Assembly: GCF_000764305.2 (NCBI RefSeq)
Contig: NW_025935237.1
Span: 1 to 64,000 of the forward strand
DNA from: Hyalella azteca
Taxonomy: Eukaryota; Arthropoda; Malacostraca; Amphipoda; Hyalellidae
Direction of reading: 5' to 3'
Length of the DNA: 64,000 nt
The notes beneath the pieces were generated by a model that had not been told where the DNA came from, searched no databases, and was given only the letters and a program-made list of their open reading frames with translations. A program made the translations under genes and the position numbers. The stretch's first letter is position 1. Each line of letters starts with the position of its first letter. This document shows, one piece after another, positions 13,701-22,505 of the stretch.

Positions 13701-14666
13701 TTTGTCCAGCCTGGTTTCCTGTTATTTCATGCCGTATTACATGCAGTAGGAAATGAATTTAAGTGTGTTTTTGTCCAGCCTGGTTTCCTGTTATTTAATG
13801 CCGCATTACATGCAGTAGGAAATGAATTTAAGTGTGTTTGTGTTCAGATGTTTACATCCACGGCGGCTGCAACGAGCACATCTCATATGGCGACATGTGG
13901 CGACTTGACTTACGCACGCTGCTGTGGCAGGAGTTGCCACATGCCGCAACATCGCCGCGTCACTTCCATGCCGCCTCACTCACACAAGTACATCAGCTCG
14001 TTCTGATCATGTATTCTTTGAAGGTCTCTTATGACAAGTTATGTTAGCGCTTGTATTTTTGCACTAACTATAACAGGTTTTTTATAAAGTTCAGGGCTAA
14101 TCTCTCATTTTAATAGCTCCGAAATCACCACTTCATGCCAGCTAATGATTCAGTTAAGAGTTCAAGAGAATATAAAAAATTTTATTTACATATATTTGGT
14201 AGATTAATTGACAAATTGTAGGAGCTGTGATATTATTTGGTGTGTACAGGAAGGCTGCCTATACCTGCACGGAGGTGTCCTGGCGAACACAGAGTCCAGT
14301 GCAGAGCGTTCAGGCGACCTGCTCAAGTGCTGGCTGACGGTGCCGTCCCTGCACCGCATGAGCTGGGACGCCCTGCGCCACTACTTCCCTCACATCGTCC
14401 GCCTCACGCCCCTGCAGCTCTACCACCTCGGCGTACCCAACATCGACATCAGAGACAGCGACCTCGAGACACCACAGCCCGAGCATCCCTGCAGTTCCTT
14501 GCATCAGAATGTGCTTGAATTTATGAGCAACAGAGAGCTTCTGGTTGAGGGAGGAAGAGATGTGGAGCTGCGAAGACGGCTTGTTGTCATGCGAATAGAG
14601 AACGTTGACTTACGAGACGTAGGCATACAAGCTGAGGATGAAGACGATCATCTTAACTGGGAGTGA
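7622..14666 (+). CDS. KLHDC10: KLHDC10-like Kelch protein (slim orthologue), 8 coding exons
   Basis: Joining 7622-7736, 8053-8192, 9732-9893, 10326-10406, 11729-11877, 12353-12558, 13848-13987 and 14250-14666 gives a continuous 469-residue frame; every junction has GT-AG and matching phase. Six Kelch blades are marked by Gly-Gly pairs near residues 62, 126, 179, 232, 290 and 339, with landmarks such as ILGGYNP, LGGTGVPFGES, VVGGTTGY and RYRHEI that align with vertebrate KLHDC10. Residues about 355-396 (LLKCWLTVPSL, then RLTPLQLYHLGVP) match the conserved tail after the propeller, which in this family contacts Elongin/Cullin-2. KLHDC10 is known as a substrate receptor of a CUL2 ubiquitin ligase recognising C-terminal degrons and as a modulator of ASK1 signalling; the Drosophila relative is slim. 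Human protein is about 440 residues; this one has roughly 70 extra acidic C-terminal residues. The start Met at 7622 is the first in-frame ATG but no in-frame stop lies just upstream, so an additional 5' exon is possible. Confidence 0.93.
8053..8192 (+). CDS. KLHDC10: KLHDC10 exon 2, Kelch blade 1
   Basis: Acceptor ttgctttcag, donor GAA|GTTAGT. Encodes RSGHRMVCVDRRLFILGGY and the following acidic loop, the diagnostic first blade of KLHDC10. Residues 40-85, phase 1 in, phase 0 out. Confidence 0.93.
8293..8832. mobile_element. Tc1/mariner-type MITE with long inverted arms
   Basis: Ends CAGTGGGGGGAAATAAATAT and its exact inverse, flanked on both sides by TA, the Tc1/mariner target duplication. 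The two arms pair for about 240 bases each around a short centre containing an N at 8537. It lies in KLHDC10 intron 2 and has no transposase frame. Confidence 0.88.
9732..9893 (+). CDS. KLHDC10: KLHDC10 exon 3, Kelch blade 2
   Basis: Acceptor gacaacag, donor TGT|GTGAGT. Encodes LWRFNTVTDTW through FHLGGTGVPFGESSHNC, residues 86-139, phase 0 at both ends. GTGVPFGES is near-identical to the vertebrate orthologue. Confidence 0.94.
9946..10079. repeat. AT microsatellite (AATTATATATAA)n
   Basis: Self-complementary AT repeat just downstream of the KLHDC10 exon 3 donor. Confidence 0.9.
10326..10406 (+). CDS. KLHDC10: KLHDC10 exon 4
   Basis: A 27-codon exon, phase 0 at both ends, acceptor tatcaacag and donor CAG|GTAAAC. 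Encodes LRVCDLQTGAWEKVE and ends in YGQ; this is the outer strand of blade 2 with its Trp. Confidence 0.9.
10585..11059. repeat. 33 bp minisatellite, ~14 copies, in KLHDC10 intron 4
   Basis: Units of the form GGATGCAAGCACTGCTTATA followed by GCTTGCCACTAGT, over 90% identical. Because 33 is divisible by three it is open on both strands, but no splice sites or start context support coding. Confidence 0.93.
11729..11877 (+). CDS. KLHDC10: KLHDC10 exon 5, Kelch blade 3
   Basis: Acceptor gtcatgcag, donor AG|GTACGC. Encodes AVTLDDNELYVVGGTTGYEY and the following DVHKI strand, residues 167-215; phase 2 out. Matches YVFGGTTGY of vertebrate KLHDC10. Confidence 0.94.
12224..12363 (+). repeat. 4 x 35 bp array containing the exon 6 acceptor
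   Basis: Units TAATACCTCTATAATG...CTCAGATACCGACAAT start at 12224, 12259, 12294 and 12329. The last unit contains the functional acceptor and first bases of KLHDC10 exon 6; the earlier ones retain the AG. Confidence 0.88.
12353..12558 (+). CDS. KLHDC10: KLHDC10 exon 6, Kelch blade 4
   Basis: Acceptor gtacctcag, donor AACT|GTTAGT. Encodes RYRHEI, LLVFGGGQ and PRKCH; residues 216-285. The acceptor and first ten exon bases form the last unit of a 4 x 35 bp tandem array. Confidence 0.92.
12595..12878. repeat. 52 bp palindromic array, ~5 copies
   Basis: Each unit contains TGTCACATTGTACAATGTGACA, a near-perfect palindrome, plus TATTTTCTGTTGGTAAATG. It begins 37 bases after the KLHDC10 exon 6 donor and is interrupted by adapter sequence. 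Confidence 0.88.
12841..12859. other. Nextera transposase-end sequence (assembly contaminant)
   Basis: CTGTCTCTTATACACATC followed by N replaces array sequence; it matches the 19 bp Tn5 mosaic end used in library construction and is not genomic. Confidence 0.95.
13636..13847 (+). repeat. 3 copies of the exon 7 acceptor region
   Basis: Units at 13636-13709, 13710-13778 and 13779-13847 each end in a T-rich tract plus CAG; only the last precedes the KLHDC10 exon. They start CCTGGTTTCCTGTTATTT. Confidence 0.92.
13848..13987 (+). CDS. KLHDC10: KLHDC10 exon 7, Kelch blade 5
   Basis: Acceptor tttgtgttcag, donor CAA|GTACAT. Encodes VYIHGGCNEHISYGDMWRLD, residues 286-331. Two decoy copies of the acceptor lie directly upstream. 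Confidence 0.93.
14250..14666 (+). CDS. KLHDC10: KLHDC10 exon 8, blade 6, conserved tail, C-terminal extension
   Basis: Acceptor gtgtgtacag; stop TGA at 14664-14666. Encodes GCLYLHGGV, the VPSLHRMSWDAL to LYHLGVP region conserved in KLHDC10, then about 70 residues rich in Glu, Asp and Arg (residues 397-469) absent from the human protein. GC and CpG content is clearly above the flanking introns. Confidence 0.92.
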   Translation, partial: EGCLYLHGGVLANTESSAERSGDLLKCWLTVPSLHRMSWDALRHYFPHIVRLTPLQLYHLGVPNIDIRDSDLETPQPEHPCSSLHQNVLEFMSNRELLVEGGRDVELRRRLVVMRIENVDLRDVGIQAEDEDDHLNWE

Positions 14667-17600
14667 CAAATATTATTAGCAATATTGACTTTTATTTTAT
14701 GAAGCCCTGTGCGATCCGTGAAAGCCAGTCCAATGTAGTGGGAAATGTAATAATTTACAAAGAATGCTCTAAATATTATTAATAGCTTGTTTTAACTTCT
14801 TCGTTCTTTGGTGCAGTCAAACACACCTGCTGCATCTCAGTCAGAATTAAGAGCATGTCAAGCCTGTACAATTAAATCAAGCTTCCATCATTGTTACTGT
14901 TTCTAGGTTTCTTCATAGTATTCTACGGTTCGAGTCAGTAAAACAATTGAAAGTTTTCTCTGGAACAAAAACAGCGCTGCTCGCACCAGACTTTGTTGGT
15001 CACAGCGTCAGTCTCTTTTGAGCTCACTGGAGCCTCGTTGAAGGAGACTGCGTCGTGGCGATCTCTTCACGCTTCGTAGGTTGGTTGGCATTTTTGGTTA
15101 CGCGATTATTCATGATTAAAGCGCCTGATGGTATAATAATCTTGAGCTGGTAGAGGCTTAAAATATTGTATCAATCTCAAGCGCCTGATGGTATAATAAT
15201 TTTGAGGAGCTGACTATATCGTATCAATCACAAACTCTGAACAGACTGTTGGATTTTCGTTGAGATTATTTCTCATTGGGTTATTGATTTGCTGCAAGAG
15301 TTTAACACGCTATTAACTTCTATGGATGCTAAGCTATACTTTACAAGCTCGGAACTACCGCTGCGAGAACAGGAACATTTTGTTACATTAACAGGAACCT
15401 AGATGAAAAGCGACCAGCACAAAAATAGTATAAGTTATATAAGCACCATGTTCTTTTCGTCGAAATATTATCGCTGAATAATCTCATTTCTGTGCATGCG
15501 TTTTTATTTTAAATTCTAATCAATGTTTGAAATAAAACGCACCTTATATTGCGAGTCTTGATATAAATAAATCACCTCGAGCTATTATTTGCTTGCTCAT
15601 GACTTGTGTTCTATTCAAATTTTTCGCTGCTCATTCTACTAGCAGGATTTTTGACATTTTTCTTTGGTGTGCTTTTTATCTTGTGATAATTTATTATGCA
15701 TGTTTATATTGTTCACGGAAGAAAAGTTACATTCTTAAACGCGTTTTGAAGAGAAACCTCTACGTATGAATGATAATCACTTCGCTTTCTTTGATGAATA
15801 AAAAGCTTGTCTCGCTTCTGTTCTTTCTTTGATGAACAAAAAGCTTGTCTCGCTTCTGTTCTGAAAATAAATTGCACTTTAGCACCAAAGCTGCTTGCTA
15901 CATCGACGTACATGAGGACCTCGGTTTTTGTTCAGCCTCACACTGAGCTCTCGCGTTCATCTGCATTAACTAATTCACGATTCAACTTATCCTGTCTTCT
16001 ACGATACCGTCATAACTAGAAATGGACCACCGTCTCGTGTTCACGACGATGCTGTCATATTATACTCTTATCCATATTTATTATTATTGTCTAACATGGG
16101 ATCTGTAGAAAAGCCTTTGCATTCTGATATAAGATAAGTGTGTTGTTACCGCTGTGTGACGGGACCGTTTTCACTACTCATAGTTCGGGTAAGAGTGTGT
16201 ATTCCTTTTATTCTCAAACTACTTTTTATTTTAGTTGACTTCGTGCTTCTTTAAAAGAAGAATTGCAAATCTTACCCCCATCCAGTCATGAACTCAAGTC
16301 GAGTTTACTGTTTTAGAAGATGAGTTAAGTTCATTAAGCACATAATATAATTTTATCCTTTTATCCAGGTATCGTATTCAGGTATGCTGTTAAACGTCTT
16401 GTCTGGTTAATGTGTATATATGCTTTACTAGCAACTATTTCGCTAGGACTATACTGTCAGTGCAGGAGTTAAGCTGTGATGGTAGTACTCGATTATGTTA
16501 CCCATATGGGATGTACAGTGAATTTCTCTTATGAGCTCAACTGCTTTCTCTGCAACGGCAAAAAGTATATTTTCCTCGCAGTCGCATTTCTACAAGTACT
16601 AATTTCTCTTCTGTTTGCTTCGCTCCTTGAGTCTCCTTATGTCAGAGTTAGCCGCCTGGATCTGGTTGACTGCACTTCTCTGTTATGTGGTTAGTTGTTA
16701 TTTTTATGGTTCGGGTCTTGTAGTCTGATATTCGAAACATATTTCGTTGATCGTAAGCTCTTACCCCTCAAGGGGGGACCCTCTTACCCTCAAGGGACTC
16801 AAGAGCGCCTGTGTGCGTAGGATTATTTTAAAGACAGTGGCATCCCGCCGCACACTTGCCCGTGGCAGAATTTTTGTCAGTTTTGTTCGTTAAGTCATTA
16901 CTTAATAATGCTGGATATACTGTATAATGATTATTCTGTGCGCTGGATCGAAGGAATAATTAAGCCTTATTTGTATGTATTTCAATATTATGTTCACTAT
17001 ATATACGGGAAATAGACGTGCAATTTGAAAAACTTTTTCCGTTATCAGCGTTTCTTTGTTATCATGCCTTCTTGAGTATCATCGATTTTAATTCAACTCA
17101 TGACCGCCTTTGTCAATTACATGTTTTTAGAGTTGGCAGACTATTTTACGCTCAAGTTGAACGTTAACATAAAATCTCCACCCATCGTCTGTTGAAATGT
17201 TCTCTTTCTAGAAGACCATAACTGCGCTTGAAGTCCGTAGCTCTCATATTTCCGATCACCCAAACCCGAATACGCTCCGTCGGGTCCGCCACGCAACCCG
17301 AATTGGCTTCATCGGACGAGATTCTTGTTCGTCCTGGCCTGTAATGAGCTTTGCAGGACTAGGTTCTCAGTATTCGCCGCGGCCTGTGTAGGCAGCTGTG
17401 AAGTCAACGTAAATGCTGTTTTGACTCCACTCTACTTAGGTATCAAGTGGCAAGGAGGCAAAACATGTTCTAAATAACTTACAATCAATACAATTTTTTA
17501 TGCGAAATTTCATAATGTAAATTTTCGTAAAGAATCGGTCCTGGAAATTTGAAACTAGGATATACACTACCAGTGACCGTACGCTTCGCTATAAGTGCGC

Positions 17601-18732
17601 CTCGCCCTGCTGCCAGCAAGCAATAGCAATAAATCGGAGCAAGAATTAGTCAGATTATGCACTTGGGCATTTATTAAGTGACAAATTCCTTTTAGTAACA
17701 CTTCACTTTACATATTTTTTGCATGAACTGAAAAGTTATCTAAGTTGTGAATGTGATGATTGGGAAATCATGGAATGCATCCGAAATTGATTACACACTC
17801 ACAACACATGACCGAAATTTATCACAATCACGCTCCCTCATCTGCCGCCGATACTAAAATTAGCAATATCGAATGAATGATCGCAGACTTTGAATATCAG
17901 AGCGTTAGAAGCGAACAACTAACGCAATAAGAACTCTTATGCGGCGTGGAAGCTAAACTTATCGTCGAAATAACGTTTTGTTCCTCGGTCGCCATACAAA
18001 ATGAAATATAAGTGTGGTTTCATTATTTGTTCCGAGTGAAACATCTTTTAGTTTTGCTACTAAAAGTCTTTATTCCATTTCTTAATAATTTCATCGAGCG
18101 AGAATGCTGATTGAATTGAATGAAATCTGTCAACATTAGACGCTTCGTTGCATTGAAAGTAGGCAGCAACTGAAGCTCATTGGTCAGTATCTGAATTTGA
18201 TTGAGGGTACATAAACGCAACTATAAATTTGCACCAGTTTTTTCTGGTAAACTAAAAATGAACGGTTGAAATCTAGATTTGTGTTGAACGTGAAATGTTA
18301 GGGGTAATCGAGGAGCCGCATAATCGAAGTGATATTAAAGAAAACTTTACAGACATGGAAGAGAGGAGATGTCACCCAATGAAAAATTAGAATTGAAAAC
18401 GAGAATGAAACTTGTAAGGAAGCGGAAGAACGAAAAATACCTTAACGATATGTCGCGTCAGGCTGCGAAAGTTAGGCGCGAGGTCAGGCAGTCGCACGGC
18501 AGAGGTAGTCGCTTGTGTGCTCGCGAACTTGCCTCTTGAATTGCTTCACTACCGATTTCAATTTGTGTTTAACATTTGCGACTGCTGATTCATTTATTAT
18601 ATTTATTTTGCATAAACGGCGATAAATTAAAATTCTGTTGAGTACATATTGTTCGTCTTTCTAGCGTTATACATGTACCAGGTTTAGGTTGTGTGAAAGT
18701 GAAAGGAATGAACAGCGCGACGACTCGTCAGC
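14667..18732. other. KLHDC10 3' flank and intergenic DNA
   Basis: First clear AATAAA lies at about 15531. A 38 bp tandem duplication at about 15781-15858 (AAAAAGCTTGTCTCGCTTCT) and a repeated GCGCCTGATGGTATAATAAT at 15121 and 15181 were seen. CpG-rich patches at 17215-17395 and 18420-18530 could be promoter or 5' UTR of the unknown gene. No further exon is supported. Confidence 0.5.
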
Positions 18733-18793
18733 ATGCCGCTCAGCTGCCCTGCCCGCTCCATGTCCCTCGATGGCCTGCACCTCGTGCATCAAG
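18733..18793 (+). CDS. unknown gene exon 1
   Basis: ATG in a CpG-rich stretch after a CpG-rich 5' region (18420-18530); ends CAAG|GTGAGG in phase 1. The final 22 bases and donor belong to a 29 bp unit repeated immediately downstream. Confidence 0.68.
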
Positions 18794-20774
18794 GTGAGGT
18801 GGCCTGCACCTCGTGCATCAAGGTGAGGTGGCCTGCACCTCGTGAATAAATCACATCAACGATAGCTGAAGCTGATCTATATTTTCTTGTTTTTATTACT
18901 GTTTTTTTTTCAGTGAGAGTTTTTAATTGCAATCTTGCTCTCTAACTATTATTAGGTTAGTGGTTGGCAATTTTCATGAAGCTTTCTTTCCAATCCTCAT
19001 ACTCAGCAGCGACATAACTTGATTATTTTCGTATATTAAGTCTTTTTTAATAAAAATCGATGAATGAGAGACATTTGTTTTAAGCGTGACAGCTAATTTT
19101 GCTTCCTACAGATCAATTTACTGAGACCAGCATGACTTGCGTATCTTAAACTTTTGCGCGACGCCTGTAAATCAATGATAGCTCTGTGAAAGCAAAATCA
19201 ATCAGTCAAAGATAGTTCGCTTACTGAATATTTTTTTTTTTTGTAATTTGGCTATATTCTGATGTTCCAAGACAAGTAATGTCCAAAGTAATTGTGGCGC
19301 TTTTATCTGAGACATAAATAATGGTGATAATCGAAAAATAATGAGGCATGCAATTTAAAAAAATGTTGAATGACTTCTTAAAACCATAGAATTAAGGGTT
19401 TCTCGGGGTTTTAAAGTTTAAACACCTTGGCTGACAAACGATATCAGAGCAAAAATCCAAGAAGCTTTTTCCTCCGCAAGTTTGGTTTGTAGTAAAGCAG
19501 GAATAATATTTTCTCAATGCGCGCCAGGGTCTGACCCCCTGGATGGTCTAAGCGCGAGCGCGGAGAGCCTGCGGTCGGGGCTACCGCTGCTGACTCACCG
19601 GCGCAGCGCCGACGCCGGCACCGGCCGCCCTCTGGTGGCGGGCGCGCCCNACCATAAAATAAGGGTTTTTCGGGGTTTTAAAGCCAAACCCATGGTTTGA
19701 AAACCATAGAATAAGGGTTTTTCGGGGTTTTAAAGCCAAACCAATGGTTTGAAAACCATAGAATAAGTGTTCCTTGGTTTGAAAACCATAAAATAAGGGT
19801 TTTTCGGGGTTTTAAAGCCAAACCCATGGTTTGAAAACCATAGAAATAAGGGTTTTTCGGGGTTTTAAAGCCAAACCCATGGTTTGAAAACCATAGAATA
19901 AGGGTTTTTCGGGGTTTTAAAGTTTAAACACCTTGACTGACAAACGATATCAGAGCAAAAATCCAAGAAGCTTTTTCCACCGCAAGTTTGGTCTGTAGTA
20001 AAGCAGGAATAATATTTACTCAATTCGCACCAGGGTCTGATCCCCTGGATGGCCTAAGCGCGAGCGCGGAGAGCCTGCGGTCGGGGCTGCCGCTGCTGAC
20101 TCACCGCCGCAGCGCCGACGCCGGCACCGGCCGCCCTCTGGTGGCGGGCGCGCCCGGCATTGTGGTCACACCACCGCCATTACACACCGGATCTCTCAAG
20201 GACATCAGACGTAAAAATGAAGTGAGATTGTCAATAACGTGTAACAAATTCGTCCTTTTACCGCAAGTGAGGTCTGTTTACGTTTCCTGTTTTCCTATAC
20301 GCTGAACAAAAATGGTTTTTAATGGTGTATATTCGCCCAATTTTGTGCTCAATTTCACAAAGTTGTGTATGTGCTTTGGTCCTGGCATGTCGAATTTTTC
20401 CATTTTTAGGGATACGGGTTTGAAAATTTATTATCAAATCACTTCTTTACTTATACATGCGGCTAAATAAGTCCATAAAGAGTGATGATATTTCCACTCC
20501 GATTCAAATTTGCCAAGAAATCAGAGGTAAAATTCCCTGACTACAGGTGCCCTCCTGACAACAGGTGCCCTCCTGAGTACAGGTGTCCTCCTGACTACAG
20601 GTGTCCTCCTGACTACAGGTGTCCTCCTGACTACAGGTGTCCTCCTGACTACAGGTGTCGCGCGCGGCCTGGGAGGTGGCGAGCAGATTCGAGCGTCGTA
20701 GCCACGCAGCTCGTCAGCTCGCGCTGCGCAACGCGGCCATCCTGCACATGCGCAAGAACTCCACTGCGCTTAAG
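18733..20774 (+). CDS. unrecognised gene, first three coding exons
   Basis: Exons 18733-18793, 20034-20221 and 20655-20774 join in phase (1, 0, 0) to an open frame of about 123 residues that continues beyond the last donor. Start MPLSCPARSMSLDGLHLVHQ, then DPLDGLSASAESLRSGLPLL with Arg/Ala/Gly-rich text and VVTPPPLHTGSLKDIRRKNE, then VSRAAWEVASRFERRSHAAR and an alpha-helical basic stretch ending ILHMRKNSTALK. All three exons are GC- and CpG-rich against AT-rich introns. I do not recognise the family. The N-terminus looks disordered; no membrane span is visible. Downstream exons may lie in the N gap or beyond; none could be found with confidence. Confidence 0.68.
18772..18844 (+). repeat. 29 bp x 2.5 duplication of an exon-1 donor
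   Basis: Unit begins GGCCTGCACCTCGTGCATCA and ends with the donor AAGGTGAGGT. The functional donor is in unit 1; an identical decoy is in unit 2. Confidence 0.92.
19528..19649 (+). pseudogene. extra, truncated copy of unknown gene exon 2
   Basis: About 95% identical by eye to the exon at 20034, including about 130 bases of upstream intron (from 19381), but cut off by an N at 19650. It keeps the same frame and acceptor. It is either a tandem exon duplication or two haplotype/contig copies joined by the assembler. Confidence 0.6.
19651..19920. repeat. ~50 bp array (AAGGGTTTTTCGGGGTTTTA)
   Basis: Four to five copies carrying AAACCCATGGTTTGAAAACC between the two copies of the unknown gene's exon 2. 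Related text (TTTTCATGGTTTTAAAACCA) occurs at 37065-37130. Confidence 0.88.
20034..20221 (+). CDS. unknown gene exon 2 (intact copy)
   Basis: Acceptor ttcgcaccag, preferred donor AATGAA|GTGAGA; two bases complete the phase-1 codon from exon 1 and it ends in phase 0. An alternative donor (AGAC|GTAAAA at 20210) exists. Confidence 0.62.
20538..20654 (+). repeat. 18 bp array ending in the exon-3 acceptor
   Basis: Six full units TGACTACAGGTGTCCTCC and a seventh partial unit whose CAG is the real acceptor; every unit carries the same CAG|GTG. Confidence 0.93.
20655..20774 (+). CDS. unknown gene exon 3
   Basis: Forty codons, phase 0/0, acceptor gactacag and donor CTTAAG|GTGACC. Encodes VSRAAWEVASRFERRSHAAR and QLALRNAAILHMRKNSTALK; amphipathic, helix-like and very CpG-rich. 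Both edges touch tandem arrays. Confidence 0.72.
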
Positions 20775-20940
20775 GTGACCATTTGGTGACTACGTAAGTC
20801 GCCTTAAGTGACTACGTAAGTCACCTTAAGTGACTAAATAAGTCGCCCTAAGTGACTACATAAGTCACCTTAAGTGACTACGTAAGTCACCTTAAGTGAC
20901 TACATAAGTCGCCCTAAGTGACTACATAAGTCACCTTAAG
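20775..20940 (+). repeat. ~22 bp array after the exon-3 donor
   Basis: About seven units of the form CTTAAGTGACTACGTAAGTC. Several contain GTAAGT, a better U1 match than the real donor GTGACC; the unit resembles the exon end CTTAAG|GTGAC. Confidence 0.9.
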
Positions 20941-21310
20941 ATTGGGAGCTTTCAGGAGGGCCAGGGCCTTGAAAGCTATCTTTATTAGGTTTGGTCATTT
21001 CTTTCACTTTACAGTGTAAAGACTATTCGTGATTTTGGTGATTAGTTTCACAGTTCAGTTAGGTGTACACCACACGTCTTTACAGCACAAGTGACCAATC
21101 GAAACTCGAAGAGGAATGACTGTGACATAACTGTCAAAACAGCCTTTGATAAGCAAAACTTGTGAAGTTGTGTGTACGCCGTAGCATGACATTGTGCGTA
21201 CACGTTGGTATCATGCCTTTAATAATATAATATCAAGTGAGCTTAGTCATATTCATTTAATGATCCCAAATCGGAATCTATATTCAAGTACAATATGTTG
21301 GTGATTTTTT

Positions 21311-21476
21311 TACAACACTTCTCTTTAACCTCACTTCTTGTTTGTCTGTCTGTCTGCAACAAACCTTATAATCGAAATTTAACATACTTCTTCTTATCCT
21401 ATCGATCTGGAGTTTTGCACTTGCGTAAAGTTGGAGACAATGCATGAATCAAATGACAAAAAAAATTATAAATACA
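21311..21476 (+). repeat. dispersed repeat D, copy 1
   Basis: Shares TTTGTCTGTCTGT, TATAATCGAAATTTAACA and CAATGCATGAATCAAATGA with the copy at 22915, about 85-90% by eye. Confidence 0.75.
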
Positions 21477-21839
21477 ATTTGTATGATTAAAAATATTTAG
21501 GGCTTTTTCTCGTTTCTAACCAATTTTGATACCCACTAATACTAGCGCTGGATGTGCACTTTCTCGCTTTATAAATCGCTTAACATGGAAACGGAAAGCT
21601 TAAAATATTGATGTCGTTAAAAATTTTAAAAAATTCATCGCTATTGTGGTGAGAAGTGAGGTGCTATTGACATTTAATTAAATGTAAAATGAGAGTTCCA
21701 TTCAAATTAATTCCCTTTCAAGGCATTATAATAATAATAATAGCTGTTTCAGCGTTTATTAGGCTGTAGGCCTGTCGCCGATTCTGAACATCGCAGAACA
21801 TTCACAGCATTTTGCATTCTTGAACTCGCAACTCACTGC

Positions 21840-21928
21840 TACAATTCTGCTGTGCTTAACCGCCCGGCCTCCTCGCTGATTCTGACCAGAAACTGGCGCA
21901 CAGAGCTGGGATCGAACCCGCACCTCTC
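21840..21928 (-). repeat. tRNA-derived SINE fragment at the gap edge
   Basis: Reading the - strand, GGGTTCGATCCC is a canonical polymerase III B box, followed by a non-tRNA body. The A-box side is lost in the N gap, so an ordinary tRNA cannot be excluded, but the following sequence does not form an acceptor stem. Confidence 0.6.
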
Positions 21929-22505
21929 NNNNNNNNNNNNNNNNNNNNNNNNNNNNNNNNNNNNNNNNNNNNNNNNNNNNNNNNNNNNNNNNNNNNNNNN
22001 NNNNNNNNNNNNNNNNNNNNNNNNNNNNNNNNNNNNNNNNNNNNNNNNNNNNNNNNNNNNNNNNNNNNNNNNNNNNNNNNNNNNNNNNNNNNNNNNNNNN
22101 NNNNNNNNNNNNNNNNNNNNNNNNNNNNNNNNNNNNNNNNNNNNNNNNNNNNNNNNNNNNNNNNNNNNNNNNNNNNNNNNNNNNNNNNNNNNNNNNNNNN
22201 NNNNNNNNNNNNNNNNNNNNNNNNNNNNNNNNNNNNNNNNNNNNNNNNNNNNNNNNNNNNNNNNNNNNNNNNNNNNNNNNNNNNNNNNNNNNNNNNNNNN
22301 NNNNNNNNNNNNNNNNNNNNNNNNNNNNNNNNNNNNNNNNNNNNNNNNNNNNNNNNNNNNNNNNNNNNNNNNNNNNNNNNNNNNNNNNNNNNNNNNNNNN
22401 NNNNNNNNNNNNNNNNNNNNNNNNNNNNNNNNNNNNNNNNNNNNNNNNNNNNNNNNNNNNNNNNNNNNNNNNNNNNNNNNNNNNNNNNNNNNNNNNNNNN
22501 NNNNN
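21929..22505. other. assembly gap (577 N)
   Basis: Run of N; any translation across it is meaningless. It may hide exons of the unknown gene. Confidence 0.99.

Noticed and set aside
16476..16694. 72-codon + strand frame with a hydrophobic stretch
   Set aside because: Plausible-looking membrane segment but isolated, with no supported splice partners or recognised family.
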